A stretch of 55,843 nt of DNA from Oscillospiraceae bacterium. Its GTDB lineage: Bacteria > Bacillota > Clostridia > Oscillospirales > Oscillospiraceae. The stretch is taken from the NCBI GenBank assembly GCA_902778665.1, contig CACYYN010000012.1, positions 1 through 55,843 of the forward strand, written 5' to 3'. Within the stretch, counting starts at the first letter, position 1, and every line of letters starts with the position of its first letter. The notes under the pieces were generated by a model. The model had not been told where the DNA came from and did no database searches. It saw only the letters and a list, made by a program, of their open reading frames with translations. Below, one piece after another: positions 9,546 to 18,281 of the stretch. A program made the position numbers and the translations under genes.

Positions 9546-11108
9546 TCAGGAATGCGGGAACAGAACTCTGTCCATAATATAGGCAGGCGTGCAGCTCCAA
9601 GCATGGCAGTAGCTGTTCACTACGCTCCCTCCGTATGGAGACCGGTCCGGGTCCTTTCCGTCCCAGCACTCCCAGAAGGTGTCGGCACCCACATCCAGCA
9701 TGCCGCCCCAATAGTTTTTCAGGTGAGCAATCGCCTCATCCCGAAGCCCTGCCCGCAGCAGGGCCATCACATAGTAATGGTGCAGATAGGGCGTCTGCAT
9801 GGCAGGCTCATCCATTTCTTCCAGCGTCTTTCGCATGGCCTGTGCTGCCTTCTCCGGTTCTGCCACATCGGCCAGCACCATCCAGATCTGGCTTGCTATC
9901 GAAATCTGCCCGTTGGAGACAAAACAGCCCTTTTCCTCATCCCAGAAGCGCTCATAGGCAGCTTTTCGCAGTGCATCCTGCCGTTGCAACAGCCAGTTGG
10001 CCTGTGACCAGTCATTTCTCCGTCTGGCAAGCCGTCTGGCATAGCGCAGAGCGAAAATCAGCACACCCTGTGAGCAGGCCGTTTTCTCCAGCTCATCTCC
10101 CCAGTCAATGAAGGTGTCCTTCACCGCCTGTTCATTCACAACATCCCCGGCTTCACACTGCCTCAGTGCATACTCCACCTGCTGCATGGCAATATCATAG
10201 AGGTCGTTCAGGGCTTCCTCGTCTCCGGTTTCCTGCAGATATTCCTCCAGTGCAACCACATACATCAGCGAGTAATCCATCAGGTAGGTGTCATCTGCCT
10301 CCACTGTTGGCTTTGTAAACAGGCATGCACTGACTCTCCCGTCCGGGAATCTGCTTCCGCCGAACAAATAAAGGCATCGCTTCACAAGGTCATAGTTTTT
10401 AAAACTCACATAGTTTGTCAGTGCCTGAAGCCGGAAGTCCCCCACCCACAGGCGGCGGTCACGTTTCGGCCCATCCTCAAACACTTCCTGCATGCAGTCA
10501 GCCAGTGTCTTGAGACTCACCGAATAGATGCGGTTCAGCTTCTCGTCGCCCGTATCCGGTTCTGCTATTTTTTCAAGCTCCGCAGCAGTTTCCGTCATGC
10601 ACTCGGCGTGCTTCACCAGCAGCTTATACTTGGGCGAAGTGTCCATCATCGTGATCTTCAGATAACGGAAGGCGTACCGTCTCGGCAGAGTCACCCTCGC
10701 AGGCAGCACATCCACATGCACATACTCCTCCTGAATCCAGCTTCTGGAGAGCCATCCGCTGTACTCAAGAGAGTTTTCGCTCAATTCACGGAAATTCTCT
10801 GCAAACTTCAGCTTCAGAAAGGCAGGTGCATCCGGGTGGCTGCCGGAGTAGGTAAGATCCAGTGTCACATATCCCACCTGATGCTCACCGAAGTCCAGGC
10901 AGATGTTTTCGCCTTTCCCCATGGTGATGTGAGGCAGCTGATGCAGCACAATGTCATTTTTTTCTTTGCTGTAGCGCTCTTTCAGTTTAAACGCTCCCAT
11001 TGGTTCACGGATGGTATGGTGCAGTGTAGGCTTCAGCTCTTCCGCCCTTGCCAGCAGGCGGGTATCTCCCGTGGGATAAAAATCCGGTATAATGGAAATC
11101 AGTGCCAT
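9546..11108 (-). CDS. Alpha-L-rhamnosidase (GH78)
   Basis: A 520-residue GH78 enzyme. The signature DGPKRDRRLWVGD starts at Asp212, and FWECWDG near residue 479 supplies the probable general-base Glu. The C-terminal SYCHAWSCTPAYIM is also characteristic. It is much shorter than typical 900-1000 residue GH78 proteins, lacking most N-terminal beta domains, but the barrel looks complete. No signal peptide. It is last in a minus-strand operon behind a membrane esterase (12-base gap) and a MATE exporter. Confidence 0.88.
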   Translation of the reverse strand: MALISIIPDFYPTGDTRLLARAEELKPTLHHTIREPMGAFKLKERYSKEKNDIVLHQLPHITMGKGENICLDFGEHQVGYVTLDLTYSGSHPDAPAFLKLKFAENFRELSENSLEYSGWLSRSWIQEEYVHVDVLPARVTLPRRYAFRYLKITMMDTSPKYKLLVKHAECMTETAAELEKIAEPDTGDEKLNRIYSVSLKTLADCMQEVFEDGPKRDRRLWVGDFRLQALTNYVSFKNYDLVKRCLYLFGGSRFPDGRVSACLFTKPTVEADDTYLMDYSLMYVVALEEYLQETGDEEALNDLYDIAMQQVEYALRQCEAGDVVNEQAVKDTFIDWGDELEKTACSQGVLIFALRYARRLARRRNDWSQANWLLQRQDALRKAAYERFWDEEKGCFVSNGQISIASQIWMVLADVAEPEKAAQAMRKTLEEMDEPAMQTPYLHHYYVMALLRAGLRDEAIAHLKNYWGGMLDVGADTFWECWDGKDPDRSPYGGSVVNSYCHAWSCTPAYIMDRVLFPHS

Positions 11109-11120
11109 ATTTTCCCTCTC

Positions 11121-12395
11121 TCAGAAAATTCTCTGCAGGAAGTTGTAAAGGGCGAGATGCCAGTTCCCGATGGAGTGATACCGCATGGGGAAGACATCAA
11201 AATCTGTGTTCACACCCGTTGTAAGCCTCGGCTCTATGGAGAGCAGCCCGTCCGTGTCCTGCAGTTGACGCGGCAGAGCAAAGTCAAACACGCCGGAAGA
11301 GACGTACAGATAATGGATCGGCAGCTCCCGGAACTCTTCGCTCTGAATGGTCTGCTGAAAATACTCCCGATCCGTCCGGCTGCCGCTGAAGGTTCCGAAC
11401 CAGGAAAACCAGTCCAGACTGCCGCAGAATGCGGAATGATAGGTCGTTACGGCTCCCCGCGAAAGCCCCGCAAACGCCCGGTGATCTCTGGAAGCTGCAA
11501 AGCCCTCCGCATCCGTTGTTTCCGCCCAGGTGGAATATTTGCTCTCTACAGCAGGCATCAGGTCATTGCGCAATTCCTCGCGGAAGGAATAAGTCAGCGG
11601 ATCCAGTCCCGTGTCCTTCAGGTCATCTTCCACATAGAATGTCGGTGTTACAATTATCAACGGCTCAATGTCGCCCCGCGCGATCATGTTATCCAGCATG
11701 GTTTTATTAGTTTCGTGGGTGCTGAGCCAGTAATTCTCATCATCGCCCGTGCCGTGCATCAGGTAAAGGATATTGTATTTCTCGCTCTCATCATATCCGT
11801 AGGGCAGATAGACCAGTGCCCTCTTGTTCAGCGTCCGGCTGTCCGTGCCGTATGCTTTGGTTTCATAGATAAGCTCTTCCAGCGTCCCGGCATTTTCACA
11901 CGGTACACTGTCCAGCTCCGTGGGCACCGCCCACATGGTGTGGCGGGCAATCCCGGTTGCCTTCTTGTCCTTCATGGTCCATCCGCCCCACACAGCAAGG
12001 GCACAGGCACATATCAATGCACACAGAATCAGTTCCCTTGCCGGAACTGCTTTGTGCTTTTCCTTCTTCCGGAGCATCAATACCGTGCCGCATATAGCTG
12101 AAACGGCAGCGACCCCCATCTGTACCCAGAATCCCCAGTTATAATGGGTCGTTTCGGCATAGTTGGTTGTGTTGCCCAGCACAAAGCTAAACCCGGCAAT
12201 CACAATGTTCAACCAGGGCAATCTGCCCCTCCATGCTGCCACAGCAATCAATACGAATGCCGTCTCGATAATCAGCATGGTCACGCTCGCTTCCAGTGAC
12301 CCTAGAATTAAATACCCCAGCACTTCATTGATACCATATGCAGCAATGATGATCATTGCAAATAAGGTTATTCTATCCGTCCATGAAGTTTTCAT
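11121..12395 (-). CDS. Membrane-anchored CE1-type esterase
   Basis: The 424-residue protein has about five hydrophobic helices in residues 1-140, then an alpha/beta-hydrolase esterase domain of the esterase D/feruloyl type (CE1). The oxyanion region is LYLMHGTGDDENYW, and the nucleophile Ser312 lies in AGLSRGA. The basic stretch LRKKEKHK separates the fourth and fifth helices, and the catalytic domain follows the last helix; the topology is not settled, but an outward catalytic domain would let it deacylate glycans at the cell surface. It lies between MATE and GH78 genes in one operon. The acyl group is unknown. Confidence 0.83.
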   Translation of the reverse strand: MKTSWTDRITLFAMIIIAAYGINEVLGYLILGSLEASVTMLIIETAFVLIAVAAWRGRLPWLNIVIAGFSFVLGNTTNYAETTHYNWGFWVQMGVAAVSAICGTVLMLRKKEKHKAVPARELILCALICACALAVWGGWTMKDKKATGIARHTMWAVPTELDSVPCENAGTLEELIYETKAYGTDSRTLNKRALVYLPYGYDESEKYNILYLMHGTGDDENYWLSTHETNKTMLDNMIARGDIEPLIIVTPTFYVEDDLKDTGLDPLTYSFREELRNDLMPAVESKYSTWAETTDAEGFAASRDHRAFAGLSRGAVTTYHSAFCGSLDWFSWFGTFSGSRTDREYFQQTIQSEEFRELPIHYLYVSSGVFDFALPRQLQDTDGLLSIEPRLTTGVNTDFDVFPMRYHSIGNWHLALYNFLQRIF

Positions 12396-12452
12396 AGTGT
12401 TCCCCTGTTTTGAAAAGATGCAGTCAAACTATAGGCTCCGCGAAGAGTTTTG

Positions 12453-13808
12453 TCAACAGTTTTCCTGCCGTGTCAGATCCTGCACCCACTTGTATTTCCG
12501 AAAGCGGATCATCACCCAGGGGATCTTTCCCACCTCATCCAGGCAGGTGCATGCGTACACCGCAAGGACAGGCCAATGGAGCACAAATGCCCCCAGCAAA
12601 GCCATTGGGATGGCAATCCCCCACATGCATACTGCCAGGCTGTACATGTCAAAAATCGCATCTCCGCCTCCGTCCAGCACGCCGTTTATCGTCACCGTGT
12701 TGACGCATCTTCCGATCATGTAAATCCCCATAATAATCATCATGCCGGTCAGGTAACTTCTCGCCTGGTCAGTCAGAATCACCATGCGTACCACCAGCGG
12801 CGTCAGCAGAAACACCAGTGCCATGGAAGCAAAACCGATAACCCATGACAGATTTTTCAGTCTGATTCCGTATGCCTTTCCAAGCTCCAGATTGCCGGAG
12901 CCCAATGCATTGCCCACAAGGATGCCTGCAGCACTGCCCACACCGTTGCAGGCGCAGCAGATCAGGTCTCTGATCACCGCAGCCACCGAGTTAGCTGCAG
13001 CTGCATCAACACCCATATGTCCGATGATTGCCGTGTAGGATGTAAAGCCCACACCCCAGAGCAGAGATCCTCCCATCAGGGGCAGGCACTGTCTTCGAAA
13101 GTCTGAGGCGAGCAATCGGTTTCCTTTCAGCAGCCTTTCCCATGCCGGGCGCAGATAGCCCTCTTTCCCGGAAAAATAGATACATAGACCCAGCTCAATC
13201 ACCCGTGCTATAGTCGTGGCGAGAGCTGCTCCTCGGGCATTCATTCTGGGTGCTCCCAGCAGACCGAAGATAAACACCGCATTGAAAAGAATATTCAAAA
13301 TCACTGCCGAAGAGCTGATCCAGGCATTCGGGTGCACATGGTCCGTAATTTTCATTACCGTCAGGTAACACTGGGAAATGCCCGTAATCAGATAGGACCA
13401 TCCGGCAATCCGGAGGTAAGCACTGCCGATTTCTATCAGCTGCCTGTCATGGGTGAATATCTTCATCAGTCCTTCCGGCATCAGCTCGCATCCGGCAAAA
13501 AACACCAGAGACAACACGCCGCAATATCGCAGCATCATGCTGAACAGTTCCCTGATGGTCCCGCTGTCCCCTTTTCCGAAATACTGTGCTCCCAGAATTG
13601 CTCCCGCTCCTGTGATCGCCATCAGGAACATGTTCTGCACAAACTGAATCTGCGACGCCAGTGAAACCGCCGTCATCTCCTCCTGGGCAACCTGCCCCAG
13701 CATCAGTGCATCCCCGGCAGCCACCAGGGCCAGCATCAGGCTCTGCACGGTAATCGGCAATGCAATTGTGTACAGCCGCTTGTAAAAAGCCTTGTTGTCC
13801 GTCCTCAT
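12453..13808 (-). CDS. MATE-family efflux transporter
   Basis: 451 residues, 12 predicted membrane helices and two MatE repeats. Blocks typical of NorM/DinF-type exporters include ALPITVQSLMLALVAAGDA and GAAMATTIAR-like GAALATTIAR. The frame is open up to 13901, but the start at 13808 (MRTDNKAF) is preferred because GGAGAGG lies just upstream and the extension has no homology pattern. First gene of the operon with the esterase and GH78. The exported molecule is not predictable. Confidence 0.9.
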   Translation of the reverse strand: MRTDNKAFYKRLYTIALPITVQSLMLALVAAGDALMLGQVAQEEMTAVSLASQIQFVQNMFLMAITGAGAILGAQYFGKGDSGTIRELFSMMLRYCGVLSLVFFAGCELMPEGLMKIFTHDRQLIEIGSAYLRIAGWSYLITGISQCYLTVMKITDHVHPNAWISSSAVILNILFNAVFIFGLLGAPRMNARGAALATTIARVIELGLCIYFSGKEGYLRPAWERLLKGNRLLASDFRRQCLPLMGGSLLWGVGFTSYTAIIGHMGVDAAAANSVAAVIRDLICCACNGVGSAAGILVGNALGSGNLELGKAYGIRLKNLSWVIGFASMALVFLLTPLVVRMVILTDQARSYLTGMMIIMGIYMIGRCVNTVTINGVLDGGGDAIFDMYSLAVCMWGIAIPMALLGAFVLHWPVLAVYACTCLDEVGKIPWVMIRFRKYKWVQDLTRQENC

Positions 13809-13841
13809 GGGTCCGTTTCCTCTCCGATAGCAAATGCCATT

Positions 13842-13870
13842 ATTATAGAAAATCCTGTCTGAAAAGTAAA
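13842..13870 (-). promoter_or_regulatory. Promoter of the MATE-esterase-GH78 operon
   Basis: On the minus strand TTTACT (13870-13865), 17 bases, TATAAT (13847-13842). It is placed about 35 bases before the preferred MATE start, which supports that start. Confidence 0.6.
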
Positions 13871-13895
13871 GCATCTTTCTGCGAGAAATCTGCCC

Positions 13896-13963
13896 TTGCA
13901 TAATACATTCAGTGCTGGTATAATACCGGTAGTTAGATATGTCTAACTACCGGTATTATATCA
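13896..13963 (+). promoter_or_regulatory. ZIP promoter overlapped by a 19-bp-arm palindrome
   Basis: A plus-strand promoter TTGCAT (13896-13901), 17 bases, extended TGGTATAAT (TATAAT 13919-13924). The -10 begins a palindrome with arms 13919-13937 and 13942-13960, perfectly complementary over 19 bases around TATG. Its core TTAGATATGTCTAA has the TTAG...CTAA form of DtxR/MntR-family operators. Binding would block the -10 and start site. That a metal-dependent repressor uses it is inference; no such regulator gene is in the window. A T6 run follows at 13967. Confidence 0.7.
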
Positions 13964-13996
13964 CTGTTTTTTATTCTCAGAAAGGAGGTATGAATT

Positions 13997-14776
13997 ATGA
14001 AGGATGCAGTTCTCGGCTTGCTGATTCCCTTTCTCGGCACGGCAGCCGGTTCCGCCTGTGTCTTTTTTATGAAAAAGGATCTCAGTGTTTCTGTTCAGCG
14101 GGCATTGACGGGTTTTGCCGCCGGCGTCATGGTAGCTGCCTCCATCTGGAGCCTCCTGATCCCCGCGATGGACCAGTCTGAAAATCTCGGCAGGTTGTCG
14201 TTTCTTCCTGCATTCATCGGTTTCTGGCTCGGTATTCTCTTCCTTTTGCTGTTGGACCATATCATTCCTCATCTGCACCGATATGCCAGTCAGCCTGAGG
14301 GGCCGAAAAGCCATTTGGCAAAAACCACCATGATGGTTCTTGCCGTTACCCTTCACAACATTCCGGAGGGCATGGCTGTCGGCGTGGTGTATGCTGGTCT
14401 TCTGACCCACACTGCAGAAATATCCTCCGGTGGGGCTCTGGCCCTGGCTCTCGGCATAGCCATCCAGAATTTTCCGGAAGGTGCCATCATTTCCATGCCG
14501 CTCCATGCGGAAGGCAAAAGCAAAAACGCTTCCTTTCTCTACGGGGTTCTCTCCGGTGCGGTGGAGCCGATTATCGGTGCGCTCACTGCTCTCAGTGCAA
14601 GCCTCGTTGTGCCGGCTATGCCCTATCTGCTCTCCTTCGCAGCAGGCGCTATGATTTATGTTGTTGTGGAAGAGCTGATCCCGGAGATGTCAGCCGGGGA
14701 GCACTCTAACATCGGTGTCCTCCTCTTTGCCGTCGGCTTTACGCTGATGATGGCACTGGACGTTGCCCTGGGATAA
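13997..14776 (+). CDS. ZIP-family metal transporter
   Basis: 259 residues and about eight membrane helices. The paired metal-binding helices carry HNIPEGMAVG and QNFPEGA, the signature of bacterial ZIP proteins (ZupT/GufA type), which import zinc, iron or manganese. The AAAGGAGGT ribosome site is at about 13980. The promoter is covered by a large palindrome, which fits metal-responsive repression. Monocistronic, ended by a terminator at 14804. Confidence 0.92.
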   Translation: MKDAVLGLLIPFLGTAAGSACVFFMKKDLSVSVQRALTGFAAGVMVAASIWSLLIPAMDQSENLGRLSFLPAFIGFWLGILFLLLLDHIIPHLHRYASQPEGPKSHLAKTTMMVLAVTLHNIPEGMAVGVVYAGLLTHTAEISSGGALALALGIAIQNFPEGAIISMPLHAEGKSKNASFLYGVLSGAVEPIIGALTALSASLVVPAMPYLLSFAAGAMIYVVVEELIPEMSAGEHSNIGVLLFAVGFTLMMALDVALG

Positions 14777-14803
14777 CTAAATCAGACAGCGAAAACTCCG
14801 GAA

Positions 14804-14846
14804 AAGGCTGCTCCGATTATTATAATCGAAGCAGCCTTCCCTTTTT
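14804..14846 (+). terminator. Terminator of the ZIP gene
   Basis: Stem AAGGCTGCT (14804-14812)/AGCAGCCTT (14830-14838), extended inward by CGATTAT/ATAATCG with one bulge, then CCCTTTTT. The convergent gap 14777-14932 holds nothing else obvious. Confidence 0.75.
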
Positions 14847-14932
14847 ATGGAGATAGAGGATATGGATATAAAGAAATCATTTCTCTCCCCGGCTCAGTTC
14901 CGGATGTTTACCGGGAAGCAATGCTCTGATAT

Positions 14933-15361
14933 TTACGCAAGCGCAGCGCCGAGTGCTTTGCAGGATGCAACAGCCTCATCATCCGGTGCCTCATTGCAGA
15001 TTACACTGTCAGCGGCAAGCTCGGCACCGTCATTTTTGCAAGTCTCTTCCCAGCTGGCCATCCAGTCACCGCCGCCCCAGCCATAGGAGCCGAACAGACC
15101 GATTTTCTTTCCACTGAGCTCTCCCTCGCAGCTTTCAAATGCCGGGAGGAACGTTCCGTCTTCCAGTTCTTCCGCACCCATTGCAGGGCAGCCGAAAGCG
15201 ATTGCGTCGTACTCTGCCACATTCGCTCCGCCAAATGCACTTTCGTCCAGATTAAACACATTGACGGATGCGCCTGCACCCCGTGCACCCTGTGCCACTG
15301 CCTCAGCCATTGCTGCCGTGTTTCCGGTCCCGCTCCAGTATACCACTGCTACTTTACTCAT
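14933..15361 (-). CDS. Flavodoxin
   Basis: 142 residues: a complete short-chain flavodoxin. The FMN phosphate loop is SGTGNT near the N-terminus (VVYWSGTGNTAAMAE), and the second FMN loop is FGSYGWGGG. It is an electron carrier replacing ferredoxin, often under iron limitation. The start is taken at the ATG 15361; a TTG two codons earlier lies closer to the AAAGGA site and is possible. It follows the DUF3793 remnant in the same direction, a pairing common in Clostridia. Confidence 0.9.
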   Translation of the reverse strand: MSKVAVVYWSGTGNTAAMAEAVAQGARGAGASVNVFNLDESAFGGANVAEYDAIAFGCPAMGAEELEDGTFLPAFESCEGELSGKKIGLFGSYGWGGGDWMASWEETCKNDGAELAADSVICNEAPDDEAVASCKALGAALA

Positions 15362-15400
15362 TTTCAATATTTCCTTTCCTGGTAAATCATTATTTCTATT

Positions 15401-15820
15401 TCAACCGGCTACAGCAAGCTTCTCCAAAGATACCCCGCTGAAAAACTGCCGGCAATAGACCTCTGTACATTTTTTATAGCTTTCAAAAATTCTTTGGGCC
15501 CTTTGAACATCACCGTAAACCTTCCAGATTCCGGTATATTTCTGCCCATTCGGCTCTTGAATGAATCCCTCCACATCCTCGGGCGGATATCCGAGAAAGA
15601 GTCCGATTTCATGCGGAAATTCATCCGCATCCTTCAGCCGCTCCATCAGTCTCGCAAGGCACTGCTCCGGCATCATCGGGCAGTATCCTCTCTCCTGCAG
15701 GATTTTTGCGGCTTCCGGGTTCTCAGGTCTTATCGAAAAATATCCGCATTCCTGATTTTCTCCACTGCCTGCCCTGATCTGAGGGCAGGCAGTGCTTTTA
15801 AAAAAACTTCGCTCACGCAA
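15401..15820 (-). pseudogene. DUF3793 family protein, N-terminally truncated
   Basis: The C-terminal half of DUF3793 is clear (CLARLMERLKDADEF, then HEIGLFLGYPPEDVEGFI and KYTGIWKVYGD). The usual first 80 or so residues are absent. The conserved part begins near 15750, upstream of the first in-frame ATG (15676). The only earlier start is a TTG at 15820 inside unrelated sequence, and a 13-bp-stem hairpin interrupts the 5' part. It is probably a remnant left by a deletion whose other end is now the promoter of the MFS gene. DUF3793 genes often neighbour flavodoxin and iron-uptake genes. Confidence 0.6.
15763..15799 (+). terminator. 13-bp-stem hairpin, possible terminator
   Basis: CACTGCCTGCCCT (15763-15775) and its exact complement (15782-15794) around GATCTG, followed by CTTTT and then A7. 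It lies within the 5' end of the DUF3793 remnant. It may be the terminator of a plus-strand gene that has been deleted. Confidence 0.45.
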
Positions 15821-15828
15821 TTTTTTTG

Positions 15829-15857
15829 TTGAAAAACGGTTCGGTTTGCTCTATACT
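15829..15857 (+). promoter_or_regulatory. Strong promoter of the MFS gene
   Basis: TTGAAA (15829-15834), 17 bases, TATACT (15852-15857). The expected transcription start is within about 3 bases of the ATG at 15867, implying a leaderless or near-leaderless mRNA. Confidence 0.7.
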
Positions 15858-15866
15858 CTCACCACT

Positions 15867-17063
15867 ATGAACACAACACCAACAAATTCTTCTGTTCGTA
15901 AAAATCTGACTGCCCCTTATGCTCTCATCCAGGGTTCCTTCTGGATGAGCTTTTGCACTGCTGTCAGTTTTGCTTCCGTTTACCTTCTCGGCCTGCACTA
16001 TACGAACTCTCAGCTTGGCCTGATCCTCGCTGCCGGCAATCTCCTCGGTGCCCTTCTCGGTCCGGAGCTTTCCGCCTGGGTTGACAGGTCTGACAGGGTC
16101 TCGGCCTTATCTCTGATTCCGCCGGTCCTCACACTTCAGGCTGTCATGCTCGTCATTCTCTGCCTCAATCCCGTGAAGGGGATCATCACCACCGTGGCGT
16201 ATACCCTTTATATTGCCTTTACCCTGACGGTGAATTCTCTCAATCTCAAGCTCTATTCCGACGCGGTTTACTACGGTCTCTCCGTTAACTACGGCCTTGC
16301 CCGTGGCATCGGTTCTGCTGCCTATGTTCTTCTCTCCACGTTCCTCGGCATGTTGATTGAGGGCATTTCTCTGCGCCTCGTCCCCCTCTCGGGTCTGCTG
16401 ATGTGTGCCTTCCAGTTTGCAGCCTTTCTGATCATTCGTCCTTCTCTTCCTGACATGGCTGTCTCCTCCGCTGATTCCAAAACCGAAGCTTCATCCATGT
16501 TTGCCTTTCTCCGTAACAACCGCAAATTCTCCGTTCTGCTTCTGGGCGTTGCACTGCTCTTTTTCTCTCATAACATCATTGTCACCTTTCTCATCAACAT
16601 CACCAACAATGTTGGGGGCGACACCAGCGACATGGGGCTCATCAACGCCTTCATGGCTGCAGTGGAGATCCCTGTTATGATGCTCTATCATACCTTATTC
16701 GGAAAACGCCGCCCGGGAAGCCTTATGCGCGTTGCTTTCCTGTTCTTTGTTCTGAAAGCAATTGCCATCGCCCTCGCACGGAGCATCCCTGCTCTTCTGG
16801 CAGCCTTTCTTCTGCAGGCACCGTCCTTTTCGCTTTACACGTCGGCCATCGTCCCTTATGTCGATGAAGTTATTCCTTATAAAGATTCCGCAAAAGCACA
16901 GAGTCTCGCCTACACCATGACGACTGTCGGCAGTGTTCTCGCAAGCCTGCTCGGCGGTGTGCTTTATGACCGCACCACGGTCAATGCCACGCTCTGGGTT
17001 GCCTTCGGCATCTGCACGGTCGGCGCTCTGGTTGCCGTCTTCGGTGTTCAGGAGGGGAAATAA
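15867..17063 (+). CDS. Major facilitator superfamily transporter
   Basis: 398 residues with about 12 membrane helices. An MFS loop-2 motif resembling GPELSAWVDRSDR follows helix 2. The start at 15867 (MNTTPTNS) is chosen over the in-frame 15792 because a good promoter ends 9 bases before it; no ribosome site is present. The substrate is unknown, and drug/metabolite export is a guess. A strong terminator follows. Confidence 0.85.
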   Translation: MNTTPTNSSVRKNLTAPYALIQGSFWMSFCTAVSFASVYLLGLHYTNSQLGLILAAGNLLGALLGPELSAWVDRSDRVSALSLIPPVLTLQAVMLVILCLNPVKGIITTVAYTLYIAFTLTVNSLNLKLYSDAVYYGLSVNYGLARGIGSAAYVLLSTFLGMLIEGISLRLVPLSGLLMCAFQFAAFLIIRPSLPDMAVSSADSKTEASSMFAFLRNNRKFSVLLLGVALLFFSHNIIVTFLINITNNVGGDTSDMGLINAFMAAVEIPVMMLYHTLFGKRRPGSLMRVAFLFFVLKAIAIALARSIPALLAAFLLQAPSFSLYTSAIVPYVDEVIPYKDSAKAQSLAYTMTTVGSVLASLLGGVLYDRTTVNATLWVAFGICTVGALVAVFGVQEGK

Positions 17064-17087
17064 TCTCACCCGGGCACCTTCCGTCTT

Positions 17088-17123
17088 CCTGTCTGTTTTT
17101 CACAAAAACAGGCAGGCATTTTT
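17088..17123 (+). terminator. Terminator of the MFS gene
   Basis: CCTGTCTGTTTTT (17088-17100) pairs with AAAAACAGGCAGG (17104-17116), one G-T pair, loop CAC, followed by CATTTTTG. Confidence 0.85.
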
Positions 17124-17181
17124 GTTGACTATGCCGAAAACAATTTCTTCCCGCAAAATCTGTTTTATATTCCTTCATTTT

Positions 17182-17235
17182 CATAGTATAATGAGAATTC
17201 CAAACCGATTCTCCGGCAGTCCGGATCCCCCGAGG
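17182..17235 (+). promoter_or_regulatory. Promoter and ribosome site of the DnaD-TrxB-HflX-YigZ operon
   Basis: TATAAT at 17187-17192; the -35 is weak (TTTATA at 17164-17169). GAGG at 17232-17235 precedes the ATG at 17241 by 5 bases. Confidence 0.45.
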
Positions 17236-17240
17236 CATTT

Positions 17241-18260
17241 ATGAATAACGAAATTCTGATAACAAATAAAGACTGTGATAAGCTTCTTCGTGCCCACGAC
17301 GGCGACTGCGCCCTGCTCTTTCTCTGGCATGCCGCAACGGGCAGCAGCGATCTGGAACAGGCCGCAGGCGATCTTTGCATGACGCTCTCCCAGGTGAGGG
17401 ACGCTTCCGAAAAGCTTGGGAGAATGAAGCTTTCCTCCCCCGCCCGCATCACTGAGTCATCCGCTGTCTCTGCTCCTTCCGTGCCCGCTTCTGCGGTTCC
17501 TTCTGCGGCAGCCCCCTCTCCGGCAGCTTCTTCCGCTTCTGCCCCTGCTCCTGAAAGACAGCAAAAGAAAGAACTGTCTCCTCCTTCCGATGAGCTCCCG
17601 GAGTATACGGCAGAAGAGATAGAATCCTGCACCCGCTCCGACAGCGGCTTCAAAGCCGTTCTGGACGCTGCAAAGCAGATTCTCGGCAAGCAGCTCGCCC
17701 GTCATGATATGAGCCGCCTGCTCGGCATTTACAACCATCTCGGTCTGTCCGCAGAGGTGATCTATGTCCTCCTGCACTACTGTGCCGAGCTCTATCGCGG
17801 CCCGGAAGGTGCCGAGCGCAGGCCAACCATTCGCGCCATCGAGCGTGAGGCATTTATCTGGGCGAACCGTGGCATTCATACCCCGGAGGAGGCAGAAGCC
17901 TATGTGGAGGCGCAGAAGGCACTTCACTCCAGCTTTGGCCAGATCAAAAATGCTCTCGAGATTTACGACCGCAAGCTGATCTCCTCCGAAGAGGCCTATT
18001 TCTCCTCATGGCTTCAGATGGGCTTTGAGGTGGATGCAATCCGGCTTGCCTATGAGCGCACCATACGGAATACCGGCAAGCGTGCCCTTCCTTATATGAA
18101 CACAATTCTCTCACGCTGGCATGAGTCCGGCCTTCATACTGCCGAAGCGATTGAAAAGCAGGATCCGGAAGTCGGCCGCAAACCTTCCTCCTCCAGCTCC
18201 GGGGCACGGAATAAGCCCCTTCGTCCCTTTACGCCGACCGATTTCGGCGATCTATCATGA
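17241..18260 (+). CDS. DnaD domain-containing replication protein
   Basis: 339 residues. An N-terminal winged-helix-like segment (1-65) is followed by a Ser/Ala/Pro-rich linker (about 70-115) and two DnaD/DnaB_2 (DDBH2-type) repeats at about 125-200 and 220-300. The second contains the conserved ending LPYMNTILSRWHESGL. DnaD proteins help open DNA and load helicase at the origin in Firmicutes. Short gaps or overlaps link it to trxB, hflX and yigZ. Confidence 0.85.
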   Translation: MNNEILITNKDCDKLLRAHDGDCALLFLWHAATGSSDLEQAAGDLCMTLSQVRDASEKLGRMKLSSPARITESSAVSAPSVPASAVPSAAAPSPAASSASAPAPERQQKKELSPPSDELPEYTAEEIESCTRSDSGFKAVLDAAKQILGKQLARHDMSRLLGIYNHLGLSAEVIYVLLHYCAELYRGPEGAERRPTIRAIEREAFIWANRGIHTPEEAEAYVEAQKALHSSFGQIKNALEIYDRKLISSEEAYFSSWLQMGFEVDAIRLAYERTIRNTGKRALPYMNTILSRWHESGLHTAEAIEKQDPEVGRKPSSSSSGARNKPLRPFTPTDFGDLS

Positions 18261-18281
18261 TTCCCGGGGGTATACAACCAT

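Noticed and set aside
10608-12101. 497-codon plus-strand open frame opposite the rhamnosidase and esterase
   Set aside because: It spans two genes with clear catalytic motifs on the other strand; long antisense frames are common in this codon usage.
13919-13972. ZIP palindrome plus T6 as a terminator
   Set aside because: The transcription start predicted from the promoter lies inside the left arm, and no plus-strand gene precedes it. An operator fits better.
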